Below are positions 32,635-41,198 of a stretch of DNA of 64,000 nt, piece after piece. Numbering within the stretch: position 1 is the first letter of the stretch; every line of letters begins with the position of its first letter. The position numbers were made by a program, and so were the translations under genes. The notes beneath the pieces are model-generated. The model was given only the letters and a program-made list of their open reading frames with translations. It was not told the origin of the DNA and made no database searches. The stretch is from the NCBI RefSeq assembly GCF_937892565.1, contig NZ_CALAHQ010000004.1, forward strand, positions 33,885-97,884, given 5' to 3'. This DNA is from an uncultured Roseicyclus sp. Its GTDB lineage: Bacteria > Pseudomonadota > Alphaproteobacteria > Rhodobacterales > Rhodobacteraceae.

Positions 32635-34001
32635 CGCCGACAGGTTCGATCGGGCGTCGTCTGACGCTGTTGCTGGCGGGGGTGGCTGCCCTTTTGTCGT
32701 TCCTGAGCTGGAGCCTTGTCACCGGGCTGGCGCGCGAAGCGGCCGAACGCACGCAAGACAATGTGCTTGTGGCATCGGCCACCACCATCGCCGAGACACT
32801 GCGCAGCGAACAGGGCGAGGTGCGGCTGGAACTGCCCTATTCCGCCTTTTCGATGCTGGACGCCATCGGTGAGGACCGGGTGTTTTATCGGGTCACGGCG
32901 GCGGGGGCGCTGTTGACCGGCTACGCCGATCTGCCCGACCCCGACAAGGCGCTCTTGCCCGGGCGGGTGCATTTCCAGACCGGCGATTATTCTGGCGAAG
33001 CAATCCGCATGGTCGCGGTGCAGCGCGTGGTTCTGGCGGGCGCACAGCCGGTGCCCGTCACGGTGACGGTCGCCCAGACCCGGCAAGGCGTCGATGAGAT
33101 CGCGACCGAGATGTCGCGGCTGGCTGCGGCCTTGTCGGTGGGGTTTTTCGTCGTCGCCGTCGGTCTGTCGGCGATTGCCGCGCGCACATCGCTGCGCCCG
33201 CTCAACGAAATCGCGGCAGCCGTGTCGCGGCGCGGCCCCTCTGATCTGCGGCCGCTGCGGCGGGCGGCCCCGGCGGAGCTGGCCCCGCTGATGAGCGCGC
33301 TGAACCGGCTGATGGACCGGCTTGGGCAATCGATCCGCCGTTCCGAGGATTTCATCGCCGAGGCCGCCCACCGCGTGCGCACGCCGCTGGCCACCGTGCG
33401 CGCACAGGCCGAAATTGCATTGCATACCATCAGCGACGAGACCGAGCGCCAAAGGATGCGTGGCATTATCCGGGCGGTGGATGAAAGCTCTCGGTCGGCG
33501 GGGCAATTGCTGGACCACGCCACCGTCGCCTTTCGCGCCGATGATCTGGCGCGCGATCCGATCGATCTGGCCGACTTGGCCCGACAAACCGCCGCCACGC
33601 TCGAAGCGACGGCCGCTTTGCGCGATATCCGACTGCATCTTGATCTGGTTCCGGTGGCGGTTGCGGGCGATGCGGTGTTGCTCGACAGCGCGTTGCGCAA
33701 TGTGCTGGACAACGCGATCAAGTATTCGCCCGAGGACACGACCGTCACCATCACCTTGACCACAGTGGGCAAGATGGGCCGCATCACCATCACCGATGAG
33801 GGGCCGGGCCTGGGCGATGGACCGACCGAGATGCTGACCGAACGGTTTCGCCGGGGCGCAAACACCGCCGGGATCGTCGGGTCGGGGCTGGGCCTGACCA
33901 TCGCGCGCGACGTGGTCGTGGCCCATGGCGGGCATCTGGATCTGCAACATGGCGAACATGGGAGGGGCGCATGCGTATCCTTGGTCTTGCCCTTGGCCTG
34001 A
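32631..34001 (+). CDS. Membrane sensor histidine kinase (TctE-like)
   Basis: A 456-residue kinase. One membrane segment lies at residues 10-30, an extracytoplasmic sensor part runs to about 160, and a second membrane segment comes at about 165-185. A HAMP-like linker, the H-box AEAAHRVRTPLATVRAQ, N-box LDNAIKYSPED and G-boxes ITDEGPGLGDG and GSGLGLTIA follow. The GTG start at 32631 overlaps the regulator stop (GTGA). It partners the upstream regulator. Its 3' end overlaps the next gene by 31 bp, so the periplasmic protein is in the same operon. Confidence 0.92.
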   Translation: MTPTGSIGRRLTLLLAGVAALLSFLSWSLVTGLAREAAERTQDNVLVASATTIAETLRSEQGEVRLELPYSAFSMLDAIGEDRVFYRVTAAGALLTGYADLPDPDKALLPGRVHFQTGDYSGEAIRMVAVQRVVLAGAQPVPVTVTVAQTRQGVDEIATEMSRLAAALSVGFFVVAVGLSAIAARTSLRPLNEIAAAVSRRGPSDLRPLRRAAPAELAPLMSALNRLMDRLGQSIRRSEDFIAEAAHRVRTPLATVRAQAEIALHTISDETERQRMRGIIRAVDESSRSAGQLLDHATVAFRADDLARDPIDLADLARQTAATLEATAALRDIRLHLDLVPVAVAGDAVLLDSALRNVLDNAIKYSPEDTTVTITLTTVGKMGRITITDEGPGLGDGPTEMLTERFRRGANTAGIVGSGLGLTIARDVVVAHGGHLDLQHGEHGRGACVSLVLPLA

Positions 34002-34999
34002 TCCTTGGGCTGGCTGGGCCGGTTCTGGCCTTTGAGGTCGAGGAACAGCGGTTCTACCCCGGCACGGGCACGCGGGTGCTGCGCATCATCTCGACCGCCG
34101 ATCTGGCGGTGTTCACGCCCTATCTGCTGGCGTTTCAGCAACAGCGCCCCGACATCGGGATCGATTACACCGTCACCTCATCGGCCGATCTGGCCGCAGC
34201 GATCCGCGATGGCGCGCCCTTTGATCTGGCGTTGTCATCGGCGATGGATCTGCAATTCCAACTGGCCAATGACGGGTTCGCGCGCAGCTATCGCTCGCCC
34301 ATCACCGCCGATCTGCCCGATTGGGCGCGCTGGCGCGACCTGATCTTTGCCTTCAGCGCCGAACGCGCGGTCGTGGTGGTCAATGCCGAACGCATCGCGG
34401 GGCTGCCGCTTCCGGCGACACGCCAGGAACTGATCGCGCTGTTGCGCGACCATCCGCAGCGCTTTCATGGCGCGGTCGGCACCTATGATGTGCGCGAGAG
34501 CGGGCTGGGATATCTCTTTGCCACCAAGGAAACCCGGTCAACCGACGTCTATTGGCGACTGGCCGAGGTGATGGGGCGGCTTGACCCACAGCTTTACTGC
34601 TGCTCGGGCCAGATGATCGATGATGTGGCGACGGGGCGTCTGGCGGTCGCCTACAACGTGCTTGGAAGCTATGCCGCCGAGCGGTTGGCGCGGGATTCCG
34701 GCGGGCGGGTGCAAATCCTGCGGATGGAGGATTTCGAGAATATCATGCTGCGCACCGCGATCATTCCGCGCATGGCCCAACAGGTAGAGGCAGCCGGCGC
34801 GCTGATCGATCTGTTGCTGGAAACCGGGCTAAGGACCACGGCTGACGACTGGCCCCTGCCCCCTCTGGGACAGTCGGGCGGCGTGGATGAGGCAGGGTTC
34901 AGCCCGATCCGGCTGGGCCCCGCGCTGATGGTCTATCTCGATCCGCTGAACCGGCGCGCCTTTCTGGCCGAATGGGAAAATGCCATGGAACAGCGCTAG
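33971..34999 (+). CDS. Periplasmic solute-binding-like protein encoded with the two-component system
   Basis: A 342-residue exported protein with a clear signal peptide (LGLALGLILGLAGPVLA), followed by a type II periplasmic-binding fold resembling extracellular iron/sulfate-type binding proteins: TPYLLAFQQQRPDI, DLALSSAMDLQ, AVVVVNAERI, GRLAVAYNVLGSY. ATG 33971 follows GGAGGGG and overlaps the kinase end. No ABC permease or ATPase is nearby, so a sensory role, as the periplasmic ligand-binding partner of the TctE-like kinase, is more likely than transport. That is inference. A Cys-Cys pair occurs in LYCCSGQ. Confidence 0.85.
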   Translation: MRILGLALGLILGLAGPVLAFEVEEQRFYPGTGTRVLRIISTADLAVFTPYLLAFQQQRPDIGIDYTVTSSADLAAAIRDGAPFDLALSSAMDLQFQLANDGFARSYRSPITADLPDWARWRDLIFAFSAERAVVVVNAERIAGLPLPATRQELIALLRDHPQRFHGAVGTYDVRESGLGYLFATKETRSTDVYWRLAEVMGRLDPQLYCCSGQMIDDVATGRLAVAYNVLGSYAAERLARDSGGRVQILRMEDFENIMLRTAIIPRMAQQVEAAGALIDLLLETGLRTTADDWPLPPLGQSGGVDEAGFSPIRLGPALMVYLDPLNRRAFLAEWENAMEQR

Positions 35000-35024
35000 G
35001 CGCGGGGCCAGACCATGGCGCCCG

Positions 35025-35051
35025 CCGGCACGCGTGAGCAACGCGTGCCGG
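35025..35051. terminator. Bidirectional stem-loop between convergent genes
   Basis: CCGGCACGCGT-GAGCA-ACGCGTGCCGG forms a perfect 11-bp stem with a 5-nt loop, in the 66-bp gap between the converging periplasmic protein gene and the class II aldolase gene. There is no run of U on either side. It is a likely shared terminator in a GC-rich genome. Confidence 0.7.
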
Positions 35052-35065
35052 GCATGCGGAACCTG

Positions 35066-35791
35066 TCAATGGGCGTAATCGGGGCTTTCCGTATCAAGCA
35101 CCAAGCGCATGCCGCGCATGAAATCAGCCTCGGCCTGGGGGTCGCCCTCTTGCTGGCGGGCGGTGATCTCGGCCACCTCGGGCGAGAGCTCGCGCAAGGG
35201 CCGCCCGGTCGACAGCGCGATGATATAGGTCCGCACGGCGCGCTCGAAATAATACATCCGCATGAAGGTTTCCGCGACCGTCTCGCCGATCACCAGCACC
35301 CCGTGATTGCCCATCACCATGGTGCGGATCGAGGGATCCTGGAACATCTGCGCGCAGCGCGTGCCTTCTTGCTCAAGGGCCAGACCACCGTAGTGTTCAT
35401 CGATCACGATGCGGTTGTGAAACATCGCCGAGCTTTGATCGATGGGCGGCAAACGGCTGTCGGCCAGGCTGGCCAGAACCGTGGCATAGGTCGAATGCAC
35501 ATGCATGGCACAGCGTGCATGCGGCACATGGCGGTGCAGGCTGGCATGCAGACCCCAGGCGGTCGGATCGGGGGCATCGTGGCCCTTGGCGGTGTCCGGG
35601 TCGTTGGCGTCGATCACCCACAGATCCGAGGCGCGGATGCGGCTGAAATGGCGGCGCGGATTGATCAGGAATTGCGTGCCATCGGCGTTGACCGCCATCG
35701 AGAAATGATTGGCAACCCCTTCGTTCATCCCTTCGCGCGCGGTCAGGCGAAAGGCGGCAGCCAGATCGGCACGGGTCTCAGAATGGTCCAT
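35066..35791 (-). CDS. Class II aldolase/adducin-family protein
   Basis: A 241-residue member of the class II aldolase/adducin family, metal-dependent enzymes such as L-fuculose-phosphate aldolase and some decarboxylases/epimerases. Zinc ligands are visible as HVHSTYAT in the middle and the GNHGVL loop; the N-terminal half has NEGVANHFSM. It has no coupled gene: convergent with the two-component operon on one side and divergent from the sugar-nucleotide cluster on the other. No substrate can be named. Confidence 0.86.
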   Translation of the reverse strand: MDHSETRADLAAAFRLTAREGMNEGVANHFSMAVNADGTQFLINPRRHFSRIRASDLWVIDANDPDTAKGHDAPDPTAWGLHASLHRHVPHARCAMHVHSTYATVLASLADSRLPPIDQSSAMFHNRIVIDEHYGGLALEQEGTRCAQMFQDPSIRTMVMGNHGVLVIGETVAETFMRMYYFERAVRTYIIALSTGRPLRELSPEVAEITARQQEGDPQAEADFMRGMRLVLDTESPDYAH

Positions 35792-36162
35792 GATCGCTCC
35801 CTTGGTTGGTGACCTGCATCAGGCTAACCGGGCCAAGACGCTGCGTCCATCCCGAAGCCATGCGGGCCAACCCCCCGGCCCATGGCAGCGGGACAGAAAA
35901 ATTATCTCATTAATTCAGATATTTGATTGAATTCTTTCCGCAACCGAACCGACACCATCCGGTTGCGATCAATATAATGATCACCGTCAATGAATCATCC
36001 GCATCTTGAGTCAAAGTCATCTCACGACCTCCACCTGTGCCCGAAACGGGCTTTGGCCATTCGCCGGATGTGGGCTTTGCCCCGCAAGGGCGGAGCCTTG
36101 GCCGAGGCCCGGTCGCAGCACGCCCCTTTGGCCCGGATGGGCCAGATTGTCAGGAAACGAGG
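35792..36162. other. Intergenic region with an AT-rich divergent promoter and long leader
   Basis: A 371-bp gap without a gene. The part from about 35895 to 36010 is clearly AT-rich against the rest of the window and carries a promoter-like sequence and inverted repeats, listed separately. From 36010 to 36162 the sequence is GC-rich, with small potential hairpins such as GCCC-CGCAA-GGGC near 36080, ending in a GAGG ribosome site. This would give a leader of roughly 175 nt for the sugar-nucleotide operon. I recognise no known riboswitch in it. Confidence 0.5.
35939..35982 (+). promoter_or_regulatory. Candidate sigma70-type promoter of the exopolysaccharide operon with overlapping operators
   Basis: A perfect TATAAT (35973-35978) lies 18 bp after CCGACA (35949-35954). 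The -35 is embedded in an 8-bp inverted repeat CGCAACCG (35939-35946) / CGGTTGCG (35960-35967). The -10 is embedded in GATCA (35967-35971) / TGATC (35978-35982). The layout suggests control by one or two DNA-binding proteins. TATAAT matches are rare in this GC-rich sequence. Confidence 0.5.
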
Positions 36163-37203
36163 ATGCCCATGACCCCGATCACAGCCACCACGACCCCCGC
36201 GCCCGTCCTTCGGCCGATGGCCTTTTGCAGCGATCCGGACCGGATCACGCTGGTCACGGGGGGGGCGGGTTTTCTGGGCTCGCATCTGTGCGCCCGCTTG
36301 CTCGACATGGGCCACCGGGTGATTGCTGTCGACAACCTGTCGACCGGGCGGCGCAGCAATGTGGCGCATCTGGAACAGACCGGGCGCTTCGAACTGATCG
36401 AACACGACATCATCGCGCCTGTGGAAATCGATGGCCAGATCGGGGCGATCTACAATCTGGCCTGCCCTGCCTCGCCGCCCAAGTACCAGCGTGATCCGGT
36501 GCATACCTTTCGCACCTCGATCGATGGGGCGCAAAACATGCTGGATCTGGCGCTCAAGCACGATGCGCGCATCTTGCAGGCCTCCACCTCCGAGGTCTAC
36601 GGCGACCCCGAGCTTTCGCCCCAGCCCGAAAGCTATTGCGGCGCGGTCAACACCTATGGCCCCCGAGCGTGCTATGACGAGGGCAAGCGCGGCGCCGAGA
36701 CGCTGTTTTACGAATATGCCCACCGCTTTGGCGCGGACACGCGCATCGCGCGCATCTTCAACACCTATGGCCCGCGTATGGATGCCGAAGACGGGCGCGT
36801 GGTGTCGAACTTCGTGGTTCAGGCGCTCTGCGGACAAGACATCACCATCTATGGCAGCGGGCGGCAGACACGGTCCTTTTGCTATGTCGATGATCTGATC
36901 GAAGGTCTGATCCGGTTGATGGCGGCCGACATCGGCTTTGGCGGGCCTGTCAATCTGGGCAATCCGCGCGAATTCACCGTGCTGGAACTGGCACAGCTGG
37001 TGCTGGACAAGACGCAATCGAGCTCGCAACTGCGCTACCTGCAGGCGCTGCCCGACGATCCGCGCCAGCGCCGCCCCGATATCACGCGGGCGCAGATGGT
37101 GCTGGGCTGGCAGCCGACCGTCAGCCTGAACGACGGGCTTGACCGGATGATCGCGCATTTCGCCGAGACCTTGGGCACCCCCAAGGAAGTGGTGCTGTCA
37201 TGA
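36163..37203 (+). CDS. UDP-glucuronate decarboxylase (UDP-xylose synthase)
   Basis: A 346-residue extended SDR that should convert UDP-glucuronate to UDP-xylose. NAD-binding GGAGFLGSHL lies at about 28-37, the UXS-specific CPASPPKYQ block follows at about 105, then ASTSEVYGDP, catalytic Tyr and Lys in ACYDEGKR, and the C-terminal GWQPTVSLNDGL. ATG 36163 follows AGGAAACGAGG; an ATG at 36169 is also possible. It overlaps the epimerase gene by ATGA. The order (UXS, 4-epimerase, GT2, hydrolase) resembles the Sinorhizobium meliloti uxs1-uxe-aps locus for an arabinose-containing polysaccharide. Confidence 0.9.
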   Translation: MPMTPITATTTPAPVLRPMAFCSDPDRITLVTGGAGFLGSHLCARLLDMGHRVIAVDNLSTGRRSNVAHLEQTGRFELIEHDIIAPVEIDGQIGAIYNLACPASPPKYQRDPVHTFRTSIDGAQNMLDLALKHDARILQASTSEVYGDPELSPQPESYCGAVNTYGPRACYDEGKRGAETLFYEYAHRFGADTRIARIFNTYGPRMDAEDGRVVSNFVVQALCGQDITIYGSGRQTRSFCYVDDLIEGLIRLMAADIGFGGPVNLGNPREFTVLELAQLVLDKTQSSSQLRYLQALPDDPRQRRPDITRAQMVLGWQPTVSLNDGLDRMIAHFAETLGTPKEVVLS

Positions 37204-38201
37204 GCGATCGGCCAGCCATTCTGGTGACAGGCGGCGCGGGGTTCATCGGCGCGCATGTGTGCAAGGCACTGGCGGCGGCGGGCTACAGGCCGGTGGTTTA
37301 CGACAATCTGTCCACCGGGCATGCCGCGAATGTGCGCTGGGGGCCATCGGTCTTTGCCGATGTGCGTGACCGCGCAACGCTCAGCGACACCATCTTGCGC
37401 CATGACATCGCGGCGGTGCTGCACTTTGCGGCATCGGCCTATGTGGGCGAGTCGGTCAAAGACCCCCTGAAATACCACGACAACAACATCGGCGGCATGA
37501 TCGGCCTGCTCGATGCGTGCCGCCAGACGGGGTTGCGACGGGTGGTCTTGTCGTCGAGTTGTGCCACCTATGGGCATGCGGGCCCCGGGCCGATCGTGGA
37601 AAGCACGCCGCAGGTGCCGATCAACCCCTATGGCTTTACCAAGCTGGCTTGCGAACGGATGCTGCTTGACCATGTGGCCGCCCATGGCATGCAGCCCGCG
37701 ATCTTGCGCTACTTCAACGCGACGGGTGCCGATCCCGCCGGTGAGTTGGGCGAGGCCCACAGCCCCGAGACGCATCTGATCCCGCTGGCCTTGCTGGCGG
37801 CGTCGCGCCGGGGCCCGCCCCTGGCGGTGTTCGGCACCGATTACGATACGCCCGACGGAAGCTGCATTCGCGACTATATCCATGTCGATGATCTGGCGCG
37901 CGCGCATGTTCTGGCGCTTGGTCATCTGATGCAAGGGGGCGGGCCGCTGACGCTCAATCTGGGCAGCGGCCGCGGCGTGTCGGTTCTACAGGTTCTGGAC
38001 GCCATCGCCCGTGTGACGCGGCGCGTCGTGCCCTTTCGCACCCAACCGCGCCGCGCAGGCGACCCCGCGACGCTGGTGGCCGACCCCAGACTGGCGGCGG
38101 CCAGGCTTGGCTTTGTGCCGCGGTTCCAGGACATCGACACGATCATCGCCCATGCGGCCCCCTGGTTCGGCCATGAGGTGCGCCATGCAGCGACGGCTTG
38201 A
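37200..38201 (+). CDS. UDP-sugar 4-epimerase (GalE family, probably UDP-xylose 4-epimerase)
   Basis: A 333-residue GalE-family extended SDR: TGGAGFIGAH at the N-terminus, VLSSSCATYG, catalytic Tyr and Lys in NPYGFTKLACE, and RYFNATGADP. By motif alone it would be called GalE (UDP-glucose 4-epimerase). Because it directly follows a UDP-xylose synthase, UDP-xylose to UDP-arabinose epimerisation (Uxe activity) is the better guess; that is inference from the neighbour. ATG 37200 overlaps the upstream stop. Confidence 0.88.
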   Translation: MSDRPAILVTGGAGFIGAHVCKALAAAGYRPVVYDNLSTGHAANVRWGPSVFADVRDRATLSDTILRHDIAAVLHFAASAYVGESVKDPLKYHDNNIGGMIGLLDACRQTGLRRVVLSSSCATYGHAGPGPIVESTPQVPINPYGFTKLACERMLLDHVAAHGMQPAILRYFNATGADPAGELGEAHSPETHLIPLALLAASRRGPPLAVFGTDYDTPDGSCIRDYIHVDDLARAHVLALGHLMQGGGPLTLNLGSGRGVSVLQVLDAIARVTRRVVPFRTQPRRAGDPATLVADPRLAAARLGFVPRFQDIDTIIAHAAPWFGHEVRHAATA

Positions 38202-40041
38202 TCCCGCCCTTCTGGCCTCGGTGCTGACCGGGGGCATGCGCGCACGCTATCTGGCGATCACCGCGCTCTGGGGCCTGAGTGTGGCGTGGTTCTGGCTGTG
38301 GTGGCTGGATCCCGGCCATGTGGCCAGCCCCTTGGGCTATGCCTTGTCAACGCTGGCCTTGGGCTGGATCTATGGGTTGCAGCTGTATTTTGTGGCGGTG
38401 TTTCTGGGCGCCAAGCGTTCGGCCGCGCCGGCCCCCCGGCCGGGCGCGTTCCGCGTGGCGATGGTGGTGACGAAAACCCCGTCCGAGCCACTTGCCGTGC
38501 TGATCCCCACGCTCAGCGCGATGTTGGCGCAAGACTATCCCCACGACACATGGCTGGCCGATGAAGACCCCGATGATCTGACGCGGGCATGGTGCGCGCG
38601 CCATGGCGTCAAGATCTCAAGCCGCAAGACCGATCCGCGATACCACAACCCGGCATGGCCCCGCCGCAGACGCTGCAAGGAGGGCAATCTGGCCTATTTC
38701 TACGATCATTGGGGCTATCGCGATTATGACATCGTGGCCCAGCTTGACGCCGATCATGTGCCCGGGCCGGGCTATCTGCGCGAAATGGTGCGCCCCTTTG
38801 CCGATCCGGCCGTGGGCTATGTCAGCGCGCCTTCGATCTGTTCGGCCAATGCCGATGCCAGTTGGGCCGCGCGGGCGCGGCTGCAATCAGAGGCGGCGTT
38901 TCATGGCGTGTTCCAGCTTGGCTATACGGGCAGCCTTGCACCGATGTGCATCGGGTCGCACTACGCGGTGCGCACGGCGGCGCTCAAGGCGGTGGGCGGG
39001 CTTGGCCCGGAACTGGCCGAGGATCATTCGACCTCGATGATCCTGAACGCGGGCGGCTGGCGCGGGGTGCATGCGATGGACGCCATCGCCATCGGCGACG
39101 GGCCGCGCACACTGGCCGACATGGTCACACAGGAATTCCAGTGGTCGCGCAGTCTGGTGGCGCTGCTCTTGACGCATACGCCGCGCTATCTGCGGGCCTT
39201 GCCCTGGCGGCTGCGGTTCCAGTTTCTGTTTTGTCAGGCGCTCTATCCGATGCTCGCGCTCAGTGCGGCGCTGATCTATGCCCTGCCGATTGCCGCGCTG
39301 TGGTTCGATCAGCCCTATGCCCATGTCACCTATGCCGGGTTTCTGGGCCACAGCCTGCCCACGGTGGCGGCGATCACGCTCTTTGCATGGCAGATCCGGC
39401 GCGATGGGCTGTTCCGGCCGCAAGATGCACGCGTGATCAGTTGGGAAAAGGCGCTGTTCTTGCTGGTGCAATGGCCCTGGGTCGCGTGGGGCTGCATCAT
39501 GGCGCTGCGTGACCGGGTGACGGGGCGCTTTGTGGATTTCCGCATCACGCCCAAGGGCGCCGACAGCGCCGCCCCTTTGCCCTATCGGATCCTTGCGGTC
39601 TATGGCGTATTGCTGATCGGCGCGGTGGCGCCTGTGCTGATCCTTGACCGGGTCGAGGATGCGGCGGGCTTTTACCTGTTATCGGCCCTGAACGGGTTAT
39701 TCTATGCGGCCATACTCTGGGTCGCGGTCTTGGGCCATATCCGCGAAACCGGGCTGGCGCGGGGGCCGCATCGCTGGTGGCGCGAGATGCGCCCGCATCT
39801 GGGCACCGCCGGGCTGGGGGCCGTGCTTGTGGTCTCGGCCATATCGCTGCGCGCGGCCGAAGGCGTGCATGCGCTGACGTATGGCACGGGCCTGACCGCG
39901 CTGACACGCACCGAATTCATCGTCTCGGGTGCCGCCAGCGGGGCCGAGGTTGGCGCCGCACGCATCCGGTTCAACACCCCATCTCTGACCTGGCCCCGCG
40001 CGGCCACCCCCGAAAAGGAGACCCCCGATGCTACCCCCTAG
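38185..40041 (+). CDS. Membrane-bound GT2 family processive polysaccharide synthase
   Basis: A 618-residue inner-membrane glycosyltransferase. Two N-terminal hydrophobic segments (about residues 20-75) are followed by a GT-A domain with QLDADHVPGPGY (DxD metal site), ELAEDHSTS (catalytic Asp region) and QEFQWSRS, which stands in for the QxxRW motif of cellulose and hyaluronan synthases. Several C-terminal membrane segments follow. ATG 38185, with AGGTG before it, lies inside the end of the epimerase gene. It is probably the polymerase of a pentose-containing exopolysaccharide (ApsS-like), with the upstream enzymes supplying UDP-xylose/UDP-arabinose. Confidence 0.87.
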   Translation: MQRRLDPALLASVLTGGMRARYLAITALWGLSVAWFWLWWLDPGHVASPLGYALSTLALGWIYGLQLYFVAVFLGAKRSAAPAPRPGAFRVAMVVTKTPSEPLAVLIPTLSAMLAQDYPHDTWLADEDPDDLTRAWCARHGVKISSRKTDPRYHNPAWPRRRRCKEGNLAYFYDHWGYRDYDIVAQLDADHVPGPGYLREMVRPFADPAVGYVSAPSICSANADASWAARARLQSEAAFHGVFQLGYTGSLAPMCIGSHYAVRTAALKAVGGLGPELAEDHSTSMILNAGGWRGVHAMDAIAIGDGPRTLADMVTQEFQWSRSLVALLLTHTPRYLRALPWRLRFQFLFCQALYPMLALSAALIYALPIAALWFDQPYAHVTYAGFLGHSLPTVAAITLFAWQIRRDGLFRPQDARVISWEKALFLLVQWPWVAWGCIMALRDRVTGRFVDFRITPKGADSAAPLPYRILAVYGVLLIGAVAPVLILDRVEDAAGFYLLSALNGLFYAAILWVAVLGHIRETGLARGPHRWWREMRPHLGTAGLGAVLVVSAISLRAAEGVHALTYGTGLTALTRTEFIVSGAASGAEVGAARIRFNTPSLTWPRAATPEKETPDATP

Positions 40042-40960
40042 CAGCATGCCGTTCTTCCTTCAGCGCCGGACGATGGTGCTTGGCACGATAGCCGCAGGTG
40101 CGGCAAGTGCCTTGTCCTTGCGGCCCTCGCCCGGCTCCGTGCCGCCCGGCACGATCCCCTTTGGCGCCTATGACCCCGGTGGCGATTTCGCCGACGAAAC
40201 CGATTTCGTGATCGAACACCTGTTCTTGCCCTGGGAAGATGTGGCGATCAGTTCGCTCTTTGACGCCGACCGCTACGCCCGCGACCGCAACCGCGCGCTT
40301 TTGGTCACGCTTGAGCCATGGACATGGTCGCGCAGCGAGCGCAACACACCCGCAGCGCTGCGTCGTGGCATCCGCGATGGCGCCTATGACGCCACGATGC
40401 GATCCATCTGCAATGTGCTGGCCGCCTTGGAAAGCCCGCTGACATTGCGCTGGGGCCACGAGATGGATGACGACAACGGCCAGTTCATCTGGGCTGGCTG
40501 GCAGCCAGATGACTACATCGCCGCCTATCGGCGCATAACCGATATCGCCCGTGAAACGGTGCCCGGCATCAATCTGATGTGGTCACCCTTGGGCGATGCG
40601 GGGATGGAGGCCTATTATCCCGGCGATGATCATGTCGATCTGACCGGGCTGACGGTCTTTGGATTGCAAGCATGGGACCGGGCCAAATACGGCCGCGACC
40701 GCAGCTTTGGGGAAATCCTTGGGCCCCGCTACGACCGCGCCGCGACCTTTGGCAAACCGGTGGTGGTGGCAGAGCTGGGCTATAGCGGCGATGCCGCCTA
40801 TCTGGCCGCGTGGGACCGCGATGTGCGCAGCCTGGCCACCAGCTTTCCCACCCTGGTGGGCGTGGTCTATTTCAACTACCCCGAGGTCTATGACTGGCCC
40901 GAGGATTTCGGCCGCCCCGATTGGCGGGTCAATGAGCGGTTGATCGCGATGTCGAGCTGA
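40028..40960 (+). CDS. Exported GH26-like glycoside hydrolase
   Basis: A 310-residue protein with a Tat-like N-terminus (QRRTMVLGTIAAGAASALS). The catalytic region resembles GH26/mannanase-type barrels: LRWGHEMDDDNGQF.W (acid/base Glu region, about residues 137-155), PDDYIAAYRRI, and VVVAELGYSG (nucleophile Glu, about residue 244). It overlaps the GT2 gene end by 14 bp and is the last gene of the operon. Hydrolases at this position usually trim or release the polymer made by the synthase. Family membership is from motif memory, so GH26 versus a neighbouring clan A family is open. Confidence 0.78.
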   Translation: MLPPSSMPFFLQRRTMVLGTIAAGAASALSLRPSPGSVPPGTIPFGAYDPGGDFADETDFVIEHLFLPWEDVAISSLFDADRYARDRNRALLVTLEPWTWSRSERNTPAALRRGIRDGAYDATMRSICNVLAALESPLTLRWGHEMDDDNGQFIWAGWQPDDYIAAYRRITDIARETVPGINLMWSPLGDAGMEAYYPGDDHVDLTGLTVFGLQAWDRAKYGRDRSFGEILGPRYDRAATFGKPVVVAELGYSGDAAYLAAWDRDVRSLATSFPTLVGVVYFNYPEVYDWPEDFGRPDWRVNERLIAMSS

Positions 40961-41018
40961 TCGCAACACACGATCGGCAGGGTTTCGCTGATCGAACTTT
41001 GCCGGGCAAGATTTTGAC

Positions 41019-41049
41019 CCCGCGCGGATTTCACAAGGATCCGCGCGGG
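41019..41049 (+). terminator. Stem-loop after the polysaccharide operon
   Basis: CCCGCGCGGAT (41019-41029) pairs perfectly with ATCCGCGCGGG (41039-41049) around a 9-nt loop. It begins 59 bp after the hydrolase stop. A weak U tract follows (CTGTT). It is the likely end of the operon. Confidence 0.7.
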
Positions 41050-41198
41050 CTGTTCCCGTTGCGCCTGTCGCTGTGGGTTGGGTGGGTTTGACGGCCCTGT
41101 GTCCGCGTGCCAGCTAAGGTGCGCGGCGCAGCCATGCAGCGGGCCACGGCCCCTGCCCCGGTCGGTGCTGCACAGCGCGGGCAAGGGGGCTCATTGAC

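Noticed and set aside
37200..38201. Plain galE assignment.
   Set aside because: The motifs fit GalE, but the direct coupling to a UDP-xylose synthase makes a UDP-xylose epimerase at least as likely, so I left the symbol empty.
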